Positions 1 through 11,100 of a DNA stretch of 64,000 bases are shown here, piece by piece; the stretch's first letter is position 1; each line of letters starts with the position of its first letter. Where the stretch lies: NCBI GenBank assembly GCA_963971425.1, contig OZ020523.1, forward strand, positions 17,046,867-17,110,866, given 5' to 3'. The notes beneath the pieces were generated by a model. The model searched no databases. It saw only the letters and a list, made by a program, of their open reading frames with translations, and was not told the DNA's origin. The position numbers were made by a program, and so were the translations under genes. The stretch comes from Bryoerythrophyllum caledonicum. Taxonomy: Eukaryota > Streptophyta > Bryopsida > Pottiales > Pottiaceae.

Positions 1-791
1 CATAGCTGAATGGCAAAACAAAGGCCACAAACTCAAACAAGAGTGTTGAGGTCAATGGTCTGACCCATCACGTAACGACGTAGGCCCTTCGAGAAATTTG
101 GTGCGGCGGTGGTGCCTGTTAAAAAATCCATCGCCCGCTCCGTCTCATCGGCAGAAGGCTCTTCGTAAGTTTGGGAAGTAGAATTTCAAACCATACCCAG
201 ACCGTGTGTCTTAAAGGCAAAGGACCCCGAGTAGCACATGAACGTGGGAAATGCCCCTCGAGTGAAGCCAACGCGGTTCACCACGGCCAATGGTGGCTCA
301 ACATTTTTGGTAACCTCCATGGAAATACGGTGGTCGTCCAAGATGTCATCAACCTCACGGCGCACGGGCCGTTGCACTTGAGCAAGTGCAAAGGTGAGTG
401 TTGCCGATGATGCCATGTTGGTCCAAGTTGGTCTACCCTTGAAAGGGGGAAGTAGTTCCAGTTCACTAATTCCCTGTCCGATGGACTTGGTCGTAGTAGT
501 GGAACGAATGGACACTTTATTCACGCCGGCCTCCTTCGGAGACCGGCGTTCTTCTTCTTCTTAGTCCAAGTCCAACATTGTTGATGAGCTTAGGAGCCCA
601 TCGCCGCGACATCTACAAACATGAGGGGACCAAGAAGGTGATGGATGTATGTCCTATCCTCACGCACCTTTGTCCATGTATCCTGCAATGGAGGTACATT
701 CTCAAAAATGTACCTCAATGGCGTCGATTGGTGGATTGTCCACCATTGAATGAGCTTGGGCAATCTTGAAAGAGCCTCGATTGTGGATCAA
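1..791 (-). pseudogene. Decayed C5 DNA methyltransferase domain of a gypsy-type retroelement (C-terminal half)
   Basis: Reading the minus strand in shifting frames recovers a protein collinear with residues about 995-1205 of the intact methyltransferase ORF at 52988-56983. Visible matches are a YIFENVPP segment near 697-720 (motif VI, intact copy YIVENVPV), an AAMGS segment, a PTWTN segment, DILDDHR, PPLAVVNR, ERAMDFLTGTT and a final MGQTIDLN segment near 30-60 (motif X region, intact copy LGQAMDLN). Two tryptophan codons of the intact copy appear as TGA (near 184 and 13), and there are frameshifts plus a small insertion around 523-600. Similarity stops at about 791, exactly where a copia LTR begins, so the catalytic PCQ motif is missing. 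The fragment runs off the left edge. This is a non-functional relic, older and more diverged than the intact element. Confidence 0.85.
523..549. repeat. 12-bp stem hairpin inside the methyltransferase relic
   Basis: Arms 523-534 and 538-549 are inverted repeats matching at 11 of 12 positions around a 3-base loop. It lies where alignment of the relic to the intact methyltransferase is broken by extra sequence. Confidence 0.6.
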
Positions 792-792
792 C

Positions 793-1003
793 TGTGAGGA
801 AAGAGATGAAGTGAATAGTGAATGATCCCTGTTGGAGGCAGGGGATTATATTTATAGTAAGGTGGTTTGGTACATGGACGGTTTTGTATTAAGAGGCCCA
901 GTTAATGAGGTAGATAGGGTGGCTAACAACCGAGATTCCCTAATTACTATCTAGGTAGGTAGTTGAGCAACCCTGGATTAATCATAGGATTGCTATCTCA
1001 ACA
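793..1003 (-). repeat. Copia LTR (3' LTR in the minus orientation)
   Basis: The segment starts TG and ends CA on either strand. On the minus strand it begins TGTTGAGATAGC, and the bases just before it (1004-1016, read on minus) are purine-rich, as a polypurine tract should be. The first 20 bases at 793 match the bases at 10890, the LTR edge next to the primer-binding site at the other end of the element. Length is 211 bp. It cuts straight into the methyltransferase relic. Confidence 0.65.
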
Positions 1004-3095
1004 CTCATCTTCGATCCAGGGTTACTGTAGAGTGGTTTTTCACCACTCTAATGAAACACCCAAGTGTACCCACACCTCATAGGATTCGTTACGGGGATGA
1101 TCATACGCCTAGTTTTAAGTAATTGGACATTAATTGTGTCGTTAAAGCTATCTTTTTGGTTAATTCTTAAGGTTATCTATCTATTTTTAGGAAATTAGGG
1201 CTGTTAGCATCACTCTTAAGGGATCCACAAACAAAGTCTAAACCCCAAGGATCTCTCGTGCCTTAAAACGGAACATTAGTCCTTTTAAGATTGTGCTTAT
1301 GCCACTAATCCTTAAACACTTGCCACACTGGGCTAATGGAAGTTTCCATTAAGTCTCATTGCATTGGTTCTTTAATTACAATCTTTAAGAATTCACATTC
1401 TTACCTCATGCAAAAACGCTCCACTTTTCACGTCCGTCCACTCGGTCCACGTGATCACGTTCTTAAGACAATGGTTAGTCTCAAAAATCCCATACACAAG
1501 TTAACTTAAGTCTTAAGGAGTTCACCTCTTAAGTCTCCACTTAAGTTCACTTACCCACAATTATCCCTTAAAGACCACGGTGTTCCACACTTACTCGTAC
1601 CACTTAGTCTTTAAGATGTCTGAATTTTACTTAAGACTTCTCTCTCGGTCGGGTCCATGTTCTTAAGAACACAGTTTCTGTCCTTGAGTTCTTAAGCACT
1701 CACTTTCTCACTTAGGACTGATTCTTAAGAACCTGCACTGTCTAGACCAATTCGGTCCTACAGTGTTCTTAAGTTTCTGTCTTTAAGACTTCCAGAACCG
1801 AGAATGCATCTCACTAACTGCAAATGTTGTCCCGTATTCTCACTCATACGAACCTTTAAGTCCAAGCCCTTAAACTTAAGGGTCTCATGGTACTTAAGGT
1901 CTCACTCTTCATAAGTTTATGTATCCAAACTTGGACTTAAGATTCTTAAGTTTTTATATTTTCTTCTTAAGTTTTTCTTTGGGATTTGTTCCTTATTTTC
2001 TCTCTTATGATAGATTCTTAAATACTCACAACTTAGCCTACCTTAGAGAATCCCTTCTATTAAGGTTAGACTTAATGCCAATTTTTTGGTATGCATAATA
2101 TGACACTCTTGCCATGCATCAAGGTATGCCACTCTTGATGTTTATTGCATAAATTGCATTAACATGAATAAGATCTCCACTCTTATTCTTATGATACTCA
2201 AGTTATGCTCACTCACACTTGAGATCTTATTAAGTACTTATGCATCACACATCTCATGCACTAAGTCACTTAATTCCACATTATCTCCATTAATCTTCAC
2301 AATTATAATTATTGCTCCAACACACACACAAGGTCACACACACGACCTTAGTAGTTAGGGTATTTCCCTAACTTATTCCATGAAGAATAAATATACAATG
2401 CATTCATGCATAGGAATTTTATCCACAATTAATACCTAATGCATGCAATTGCATTTACAACACACAATGTCAAATTTATGCAATGAAGTTCATATATTAT
2501 TGCAATTATACATATGACTCAAGTTACAAGACTCTACATATGCAAATTCAATAACCATTATATATTCATATATAAAATTAAATACTCTTACAACATTAAG
2601 AGTCATCAACTAGCTCTTTCACCTAAAGCTAGGGCTCACTCCAATCTTCCTCCAAGGAATTTCTATGGTAATGGCCAAGAATGCTAAAAATTCAAGCTAG
2701 TCATTCTACTCAACATCCAAGAGGTACAACTCTTGGAAAGAGGTTTTCCCTAGTATTAACCATTAAGATTAATTCCACTAAATCTTCACATCTCTTTATA
2801 TCTATTCATGAAAAGGTACACCCTACCCAAAGGGTGCGAATTCAACCCTTTTCCCATTATTTCCTTATTCTTGGATATGAATAGGTACTTTCCACTTAAT
2901 TAACTACTTAGTGTAAACTTAATCATTAATTTTTTAATTCTCCATATATCTACAACCCTTTTTACACTTAATTTTCGGAAAAAAGCTAATTTTGTCATTT
3001 TGGCTCTACAGTTACCTCATTAAAAAACTTACCCTAAGAAAGACCTTTTGAGGGAAAATCTCAACAAAGAAAAAGAGTGTAACTTACTAGGGAAG
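1004..3095. other. Copia 3' noncoding tract, AT-rich, with a TTAAG-dense block
   Basis: No supported gene is present. The tract lies between the copia RNase H end and its polypurine tract and is about 2 kb, long for a copia 3' untranslated region, so part may be a further insertion. From 1165 to 2065 the pentamer TTAAG occurs more than 20 times, often as the palindrome CTTAAG; a 12-bp palindrome GTTCTTAAGAAC lies near 1661. The part from 2100 to 3000 is plain AT-rich sequence. Confidence 0.5.
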
Positions 3096-3099
3096 AAAT

Positions 3100-5303
3100 T
3101 CGTATAGAAGTTGCATTCCTGCTTTCTTCATTAGCTCTTTGTGCTTGTATGCAGGTAGCGCTTTGGTGAGCATGTCGACAATGTTGTTGGCGGATTCAAT
3201 CTTCTTGACGTCTATGTGTCTTGATTCTATGAGATCTTGAATAAATCCAAAAATTTAAGGGCTGATATGATTGGTTCGAATAGCTTTGTTGAAGCCTGCC
3301 GTGACATGTGGGATACATGCTGTGTTGTCTTCAAAAACAATAGTTGATCCCTTGCTTGGACTGAGTCCACTTTGCTTCATAAGGATCTTGTCCATAGTTT
3401 GCAGCAATACCACTTCTTGCATTGCTTCATGAAGCACAATAAGATCCGCGTACTTCGTGGATGTTGCCGTTATCATCTGTTTGACTGACTTCCACGAAAT
3501 CAGGCCGTTGTTCTTGATAAAAATGTTAGATGTCTGTGATTTGTTGGAAATTTCATCGGTCTTGAATCCGGAGTCAGCATATCTAATCATCTCAAGTTTT
3601 CCACCCTACGTGTAGTAAAGTCCCATACCTTCTGTCCCTCACAGGTACCAGAAAAGGTGTTTTACTCTGTTCCAATGTCTCGTGGTAGGTTTCTGGCTGT
3701 GCCTCGCCATTACGCTTCTGGCAAAAGCTATGTCCGCTCTTGTATATGTGGACAAGTAGAGTAGAGCTCTGGCCGCTGCAGGGTACTTGGTTTTGTTAGT
3801 GAACTCCTCCTCCTCGCAAGGGCGATAAGGGTCGTCAATCGTCTTGCTTTGGCCGATCATTGGGGTTGCAAGAGGGTTTGCGTGATCCATGTTGAATGTT
3901 TTGAGAAGTCGTTGGGTGTATGATGTCTAATGGAGGAGTATGCTCCCATCGGCTAGGTGAGCAATGTAAAGGCCTTGACAAAAGGTTGTCTTGCCAAGTA
4001 ATTTCATTTCAAATGGTCTTGTGAGGAGCTTCACGGCAAATTTGCATGCACGCACTGTTCTAACTAAGTTAAGGTCATCGGCATATACAGCGATGATCAC
4101 AAAACCATTAGCGTCCTTGAGTATGCATGTACACGGAAGGGTTGGATCATGTTGGAAACCATGGTTTAGAAAGTTGTCATGGAGGTGTTGGTATGACATT
4201 TGTCCGGCTTGCTTGAGTCCATAAAGGGCTCACTGTAGCTTAAGTCCGGAGAATTTGCCTGAATTGTGAGCAGGCGATGTTGTCTCCGGCTTGGTCTCGG
4301 GGACAAAATCAGAAGGGGGTTCAATATAGATGTCAACGCCTAAGGGTCCGTAGAGGAAGGCAGTCACCACATCTAGAAACTGAGTTTCTAAAGAGAAATG
4401 GACAGCAAGGCTTAGGAGGTATCGGAAGGAGGTGTTGTCCATGACTAGGGAGTATGTAAATTCAAAATCAATCCCTGGTCGTTAGATAAATCCCTGGGCG
4501 ACTAAGCGTACTTTGAAACGGATGATATTTCCTTTTGCATCTCGTTTCTAGGTAAAAATCAGTTTAAAACCGATTGGTATATGAGTGAGATTAGTAACTA
4601 AGGGGCCAAAAATTATTTTTTTTTGGAGGAAATTGTATTCTGCTTCGAGCGCCTTGGACCATTCTAGCCAATCGGGGTTGACTTTAGCTTCCTTTAGACT
4701 TTAGGGTTCATCATCGGAGAGTGTCAGTCTAGTAATGAAGGCTCCTACTGATTGTGCATCTTCATTTGAGGTGGGAAAATCTACTTCAAAGTGTAGGTTT
4801 AGGGGTTTAGTTTGAGGAGTTTTCGAGGAAGATGGAGAACAGTCAAATTTACATTTGACCGGCAGCACGCTAATGGGCTGAAGTCATGTGCTCGGTAGAG
4901 AATTTCAGATGTTACGGGGTCATGCATTGAAGCTACTAGAAAACTTCTCAGTTAAGGTCTGAAGTTGAAGAAATTTCTTCACTTCAACTTTGGATAGGGC
5001 TGCTCGGGGATCAGGGTTTCAGGTGAATGTTTTGGGAGCCTAGAATTCTAGTCTGGGAGATGGATTTTTAGTTGGTATCGAAGGAAAAACGTCTTCTACA
5101 AGCTTACAATTTGTGAATCTAGCAAATAGAAGGTTTCCTGTAGATGGAGACACATATCGGATGATGCTTTGGGAGTCAAATCCTATGTACATGCCTTCAT
5201 GACAATGGGTACTAATGGTCTTTTTTTGCGGTTCAGTTGTGGGGACCCATACTTGACACCCGAATGTTTTTAGATGGAAAATGTTAGGAACGTACCCTCG
5301 TAG
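3100..5303 (-). pseudogene. Ty1-copia pol 3' part: integrase C-terminus, reverse transcriptase, RNase H
   Basis: Minus-strand fragments in order read as follows. Integrase C-terminal sequence with HLKTFGCQVWVP is at 5100-5300. Reverse transcriptase has DVVTAFLYG (near 4360) and the catalytic AVYADDL (near 4080; the usual family form is YVDD). The copia connection has YPAAARALLYLSTYTRADIA (3720-3800). RNase H has ATSTKYADLIVLHEA and EDNTACI (3330-3460), ending in the usual VDMLTKALP block near 3170. Stops and frame changes separate the pieces, so it cannot make a working polyprotein. The order INT-RT-RH identifies the Ty1-copia superfamily. The integrase frame continues exactly across the transposon insertion at 5304-8624 into the sequence right of 8625. 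Confidence 0.9.
5295..5303. repeat. 9-bp target site duplication, left copy
   Basis: CCCTCGTAG directly precedes the left inverted repeat and is identical to 8625-8633. Confidence 0.8.
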
Positions 5304-5649
5304 CAAGAATGCTAGAATGTGAGCAGTGAGCAGTGAGCAGTGAGCGGTGAGCACTGAGTAGTAAGCAATCTATTTTTTTCAGTTGGGCACCCTATAACCA
5401 CAGATTTGGGGTGCTTTACAAGAAACAATTTTATATTGTGACCTATTTCTGTGGTATGAAAAAATATCAAAATGGGAGAAAGTTGGATTAAAAAACCCCG
5501 AAATAAACTATGTGGAGGATATTTGGATGAATGTAGATAGATGGATGAATGTAGATAGATGAATGTAGATGAATGATTGCTCAACTTATAGTTTAAAAAA
5601 ATATAGCAACTTCTAAAATATTAGTAAAAAAAAGAAAAAAAAACTAATC

Positions 5650-5975
5650 AAGGAGCTCTTTGGTACCGAAGAGGGCCCTGAGGGTGAAAAAAAAAAACAA
5701 AAAAACAAAAAAAACCAGTCGAAGCGCTCCTCTGTACCGAGGAGGGCCAATGAGGGCGAAACCAAAAAAAAACAAAAAAACAAAAAAACCAGCCAAAGGG
5801 CTCCTCGGTACCGAGGAGGGTCATGAGGGCCAAATTAAAAATAAAAATAAAAATAAAAAAAAAACCAACCTAAGGGCTCCTCGGTATCGAAGAGTGCCCT
5901 CAGGGCGAAAGGCGAAAGGCGAAAAAAAAAAAAAACGGCTGAGGGGCTCCTCGGTACCGAGGAGTGCCTTGAGGG
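5650..5975. repeat. Minisatellite array 1 with palindromic GGTACC core
   Basis: Five units of about 70-80 bp each contain a core close to the perfect palindrome CTCCTCGGTACCGAGGAG (perfect at 5801-5818), followed by a GGGCCxTGAGGGCGAAA tail and an A/C-rich spacer of AAAAAAAC repeats. Long open frames here (Lys/Asn-rich on plus, Phe-rich on minus) are products of this composition and are not genes. Confidence 0.85.
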
Positions 5976-6961
5976 CGAAACCAAGGGAAACCAAAAAAAG
6001 AATACCAAAAAAAAATTAACTTAAAATTATCGCCCATTAAGAAAAATTCTCCTTAAGGGGTTATTCAAATTGCCCATTTGGCACTTCAAACTTCTCCGTA
6101 TATTTGAATACAAAAATTCTTGCTTTCACTACAATGCTACATAGTTTTACAATTCTTGCTTCTACTACAATTTGAGTGAGGGGAAAAATGGCACCTTGGT
6201 ACCAAAGTGCCCATTTGGCACTCCAAACTTTTATGAAATTTTGAACACTAAAATTTTTGCTTCCACTATAACTTTACATAGTTTGCGTGAGGGGAAAAAT
6301 GGCACCTCGATACCAAAGTGCCCATTTGGCACTCCAAAATTTTATGTAATTTTGAATACTAAAATTCTTGCTTCCACTATAATCTTCATCGCAGTGGAGC
6401 ATTAGGCCAACGCAAAGCGAGGGTGAATTGCAAACATTTGTATTATATATACAGATTCTTGTACAAGGCAAACCTGGAAGACAATAAGTAAATACATGCA
6501 CCAAGTCTTAGTTTCAATGAAGTACAGCTCCTACTCCGTAATAGTAATCTCTAAGTTTTCCTTGTTTTGGTCATAGTAGTTATAGCAAGTTATTGCCTCA
6601 TTTTTAGTTTAACTTTGAAAACTACACAAAACTTTGGAGGGCCAAAATGGCTCCTTGGTACCGAGGAACCCTTTTGGGCTTCACAGAAAACTTGTGAAGT
6701 TCAACGATTTTCACTTGTAGAAATAGTAGAATTTGTTGAGAAAAAATATTTTGAAACATGTCTTACCCGTTGTTGGGAACGGGAAAATAAATAAAATAAA
6801 TTAGACACAAAATTAAAATTAAAATAGGCCTAGTAGGCTCTTTGGCACAGAAGAACCTCTTTTGACTTCTTTAAAATCTTGTAGTTCACTGATTCATCTT
6901 CTAAAATATAGCAACTTCTAAAATATTAGTAAAAAAAAGAAAGAAAGAAAAAAAAAAACCA

Positions 6962-7335
6962 GCCAAGGGGCTCCTCAGTACCAAGGAGGGCCCTAAGGGT
7001 GAAACCAAAAAAACAAAAAAACAAAAAAACCAGCCGTAGGGTTCTTCAGTACTGAGGAGGGCAATGACGGCGAAACAACAAAAAAACAAAAAAACCAGCC
7101 AAAGGGTCCCTCGGTACCGAGGAGGGCCATGAGGGCGAAACCAAAAAAACCAAAAAAAAAATTAAAAAAAATAAAAGTTTTAAAAAATAAAAAAATAACA
7201 GAGGGGCTCCTCGGTACCGAGGAGTGCCCGGAGGGCGAAACCAAGGAGTAAAAGAAAATTTAAATAAATTTAAAAAAAATAAAAAAAATCCATGGCCTAG
7301 GGGCTCCTCGGTACCGAGGAGTGCCCTGAGGGCGA
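6962..7335. repeat. Minisatellite array 2 with palindromic GGTACC core
   Basis: The second tandem unit repeats array 1 with five further cores near 6969, 7029, 7108, 7206 and 7303. Single diverged cores with the same centre also occur outside the arrays, at about 6190, 6302, 6650, 7555 and 7900. Confidence 0.85.
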
Positions 7336-8624
7336 AACCAAGGGAAACCAAAAGAAAAAATACAAACTTACAAAAAATATATATTTATATTATCGCCCAT
7401 TAAGAAAAATTCTCCTTAAAGGGTTATTCAAATTGCCCATTTGGCACTTCAAACTTCTCCATATATTTGAATACATAAATTCTTGCTTTCACTACAGTTT
7501 TACATAATTTTACAATTCTTGCTTCCACTTCAATTTGAGTGAGGGGAAAAATGGCACCTCGGTACCAAAGTGCCCATTTGGCACTCCAAAATTTTATGTA
7601 ATTTTGAATACTAAAATTCTTGCTTCCATTATAATCTTCATCGCAGTGGAGCATTATGCCATCGCAAAGCGTGAGTGAATTGCAAACACTTGTATTATGT
7701 ATATAGATTCTTGTACAAGGCAAACCTGGAAGACGACAAGTATATACATGCACCAAGTCTTAGTTTCAATGAAGTACAGCTCCTACTCCGCAATAGTAAT
7801 GTCTAAGTTTTTATTGTTTTGGTCATAGTAGTTATAGCAAGTTATTGCCTCTTTTATAGTTTAACTTTGAAACTACACAAAACTTTGGAGGGCCAAAATG
7901 GCTCCTTGGTACCGGAGGAACCCTTTTGGGTTTTACAAAAAACTTGTGAAGTTCAACGATTTTCACTTGTAGAAATAGTAGAATTTGTTGAGGAAAAATA
8001 TTTTGAAACATGTTTTACTTGTTGTTGGGAACGGAAAAAAAAATCAAAAAAATTAGACAAAAAAATAAAGAAATAAATGGGCCTAATAGGCTCTTTGGCA
8101 CAGAAGAACCTCTTTTGACTTCTTTAAAATCTTGTAGTTTAGTGATTCATCTTCACTCTTGAAAGGTATATTTTTTTGCGGCATGAATTATGAAGCACTG
8201 TAAACTAACATAATTTTTTTTCCCATTAAATTTCATGTTGCTCATAGAGAAATTTTCGTAAAACTAGATGAGATTTTGAATGGATGTCCTAAACTTCATT
8301 CATCCATAAACTCTATCCATCCATGAAATATATCATCCAAACTTATTCATCCATTTAATGACGAGAAATAGTCAACTCCATATTAAAGTTTGGTTAGGTT
8401 TGTCCCTAAAATTCAACATTTATTTTTATGTGAAGCAATTTCATAGCCCATTTGTAAGTGAAAAATCACAGAAGACATTTGTAAACCACGATAATAGGTT
8501 GCAAAATTTTACTTTAAAAAAAAAATTCCAAATATCATTTATAGAAAATTCCTATAATTAGAATATTCATGTCCATTTTTATCCTCCCTCTTCACTGCTC
8601 ACTACTCACATCCTAGCGTCGTTG

Positions 8625-8633
8625 CCCTCGTAG
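8625..8633. repeat. 9-bp target site duplication, right copy
   Basis: CCCTCGTAG directly follows the right inverted repeat and is identical to 5295-5303. Confidence 0.8.
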
Positions 8634-10740
8634 TAGTTCTAGCGAAGTATGAGAATTTAATAGAGTAGTGCGTAATCTAACGAGAGTTGTGGCATGTAAC
8701 ACCGCATGTCTCCATATAGAAGTGGGTAGCTTAGCGTGAAAAAGTAAAGGCCATGTAATCAATTGGATCTTTTTTATATGAGCTTTTGCAAGTCCATTTT
8801 GTGCGTGCTCATATGGAACAGAGTAGGTGAGGGTAATACCAGAGGCTAAACAAAAGTCCTCAAATGCATGGGATCTAAACCCTTAAGTGTTATCCATGCG
8901 TAAAGTTTTCAGAGGGTGGTCAGGGAAGTGAGTCCAGAATCAAATGAGCATCATTAAAAGTTTTAGAAATACCATGTTTTCGGTGGTAAGAAGGGAGACT
9001 TACATATGTCTACCAGATGCATCAACCAATACAAGAAAGTATTGGAACGGACGTGAGGGTGGGTTTATAGGACCGCATACATCTCCTTGAAGGCGTTGAA
9101 GCACCTGGAGGAGCTCTGTCCGGAGTTTCCATCGTGATGGTCGCTTGATCAGCTTTCTTTGGACGCAGGCGGCGCAACTCCCTACCTTACCAGCATTGCC
9201 CGAGCAGAGATTGTGTCCGGCAAGTAGAGGTAGCATGCGGAAAAACATTTTGGTGCCCGAGTGCCCCAATCGTTGGTGCCATACTCAATGTTGGCTAAAG
9301 AAGAAACCACAAAAACAGAGCCTTGGGTTGCTTTTTTGTAGACCTTCAGCTCCGGAGGTTTTACCCTCATGTGTGAGCTTCTCGATTTCTTCATCAAGTC
9401 CACTTGTAGTGGAGAAGTGGCTTGTTGCTTGCCCCTTTCAGCACTTGTATGCACCCACCAGCCCTTGACTAAGCTTGTCCTTTTGCAGAGGCAAGGAATC
9501 TCAGCCCTTGACTAAGCTCCAGAACCTCTTCATCATTCTCTACCGCAGTAGAGACGTGGATCCCATTCGCCCATAAATCTCTATAGTTGATTAGGCTAAG
9601 ACGACTAGTGGGTGCATACATTGCCTTTCAACACTTGGGGAATCCCCCAGGCAATACTGTAGTTGTTTGGCCCTCTCGAAATCTAAAATTCCGACTTCCG
9701 ACTTCCGACGATTGAGATGATGTCATATGTCTGCCAAGTGGTTTCACACTCCGAAAAATTAAAATATTTTCTATTTTGTAGGATGGTATGGATGGAGGCA
9801 CTGTCCAACAATGCTATATTTGCTTGAATCAGGGCTTCACGGTCGCCTACCATAAATTTTTTGGGATTTGCATCCAGAGCGTGCGTTTCCTTTTTTTTTA
9901 ATTTCCAAAGTTCCTGGTAGATTTTAACAAAATATGGTGGTGTGCGATAATCTTTGGCAAAATGACCCGGTCTACCACATTTGTGACAATGATTTTTATC
10001 ACGAGTGACGTTCCCGTTCCTACTTGATGAAGGAGACTTATTGAATTGTTTGGTTTTCTCGTGTGAGAAATTTCTACGTTGCAGTCGTCTCTTGTTCCCG
10101 CGCGGTGCTTGTGTTGATGTCTCTACAATTTACGCTTCCCGGGGCGGCCTAGCTTCAGTATTTTCAATAGCAACGTTGTTGTTTCTCAGCAAATGTAAGT
10201 ACGACATGATTCAACTAAAAATACTTTTTAAATTACATGTGTCTATACTATTGAGCTAAGATAACAGAAGTAGGAAGGAAGGTAGAGAGAGTTTTGTCTA
10301 TGAGTTCCTTAAATGTGATTTTGTCACCGCAGAATTGGAGTTGTACATTGATCCGATGCAACTCGATGTTGAAGGCGAAAAAGTCGGGGAAGTCAAGGAC
10401 GCGCATGTTGATCCAATTGCTTCGCGCATGAGGTTGGAATGTGGTCTGCTTGTGATGGAACCGTGCTTGAAGATGGCTCCATAGAACCTCCGGGCTGTCT
10501 GTCTAGATATATTGTCGTAGGGATGTATCAATGTGGCGACAAAATATTAGTAGAGCTTGCCATCGAGAAGGTGTGAGCAACTCTTCCATGGTCTTAGGGT
10601 CAAGTGCGTAATCGAGCTCCTCTGCGCATAGGAATGCCTTCACGTCATTGCTCCACTCCAAGTAGTTGTTGTAGTCTGGCTCCAAGTCGTCGAACAGTAG
10701 CGGTTGGATGCGTGCTTCTCTCGGCTACTTTGGCGTTGAA
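8634..10740 (-). pseudogene. Ty1-copia gag, pre-integrase and integrase N-terminal part
   Basis: Reading from right to left on the minus strand: gag with NYLEWSNDVKAFLCAEELD (10503-10685) and a continuation at 10298-10531; a gag zinc knuckle CHKCGRPGHFAKDY near 9945-9995, whose last cysteine has become tyrosine; and a pre-integrase/integrase zinc region with the GHSGTKMF block and CAACVQRK (9000-9269), followed by GDVCGPINPPSRP and VLVDASGRH, the start of the integrase core. Several stops and frameshifts lie between the pieces. With 3100-5303 this gives a full copia gene order, all on the minus strand, interrupted only by the DNA transposon. Confidence 0.85.
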
Positions 10741-10875
10741 TGAGCCATCAGAATGCACGTGCCATGTGCCAAAAAAATAATTCACAAATCTAGATATGGA
10801 GGTCTATTAGTGTACTAAAAGCAAAGGAGAGAAGAAAAATCAATTTGGAGGTCAGAGAGCGTAAGAGACAAGTCA

Positions 10876-10889
10876 AGCTGATAACGTGT
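10876..10889 (-). other. Copia primer-binding site
   Basis: On the minus strand the bases next to the LTR read ACACGTTATCAG, the half-tRNA-initiator-Met type of primer-binding site that I know from some plant copia elements. It directly abuts the LTR edge at 10890. Confidence 0.5.
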
Positions 10890-11100
10890 TGTGAGAAGAG
10901 AGATGAAGTAAACAGTGGCAAACTACCCCGAAATGGCCTAATTGGGTGGATTGGCAGACCACCTAGGCCTAATCCAAGCCTCCACCGTCCAGTTATCCAC
11001 ACTGAAATCGAGTGGATAAAGTGCTTGCTGACCCACAAAAATGTCGTAGTTGGTGGCACCAGTCACAACGCATTGGAGAGATATATAGGAGAACAATGGA
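10890..11100 (-). repeat. Copia LTR (5' LTR), poorly conserved
   Basis: It starts TGTGAGAAGAGAGATGAAG next to the primer-binding site, matching the LTR edge at 793 for about 20 bases. The rest is weakly similar, and the outer end near 11100 is placed only because gypsy protease coding resumes at 11101. Confidence 0.4.

Larger units (their letters stand above)
5304..8624. mobile_element. Terminal-inverted-repeat DNA transposon, Mutator-like, non-autonomous
   Basis: The two ends (5304-5326 and 8602-8624) are inverted repeats matching at 18 of 23 positions, starting CAA. They are flanked by a perfect 9-bp direct repeat CCCTCGTAG at 5295-5303 and 8625-8633. Removing the element and one copy of the repeat restores an open copia integrase frame, which shows a clean insertion. 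A 9-bp target duplication is typical of Mutator-like elements. No transposase is visible. The inside is two tandem units of about 1.3 kb (about 5597-6900 and 6901-8150), each beginning with the same 40-base AT-rich phrase and each holding an array of palindrome-cored repeats. Confidence 0.8.

Noticed and set aside
5648..7351. Long open frames rich in Lys/Asn (plus) or Phe (minus)
   Set aside because: They follow from A-rich minisatellite spacers; composition is extreme, no domains, and both strands are open together.
9145..9468. 107-codon plus frame
   Set aside because: Antisense shadow of the copia pre-integrase region.
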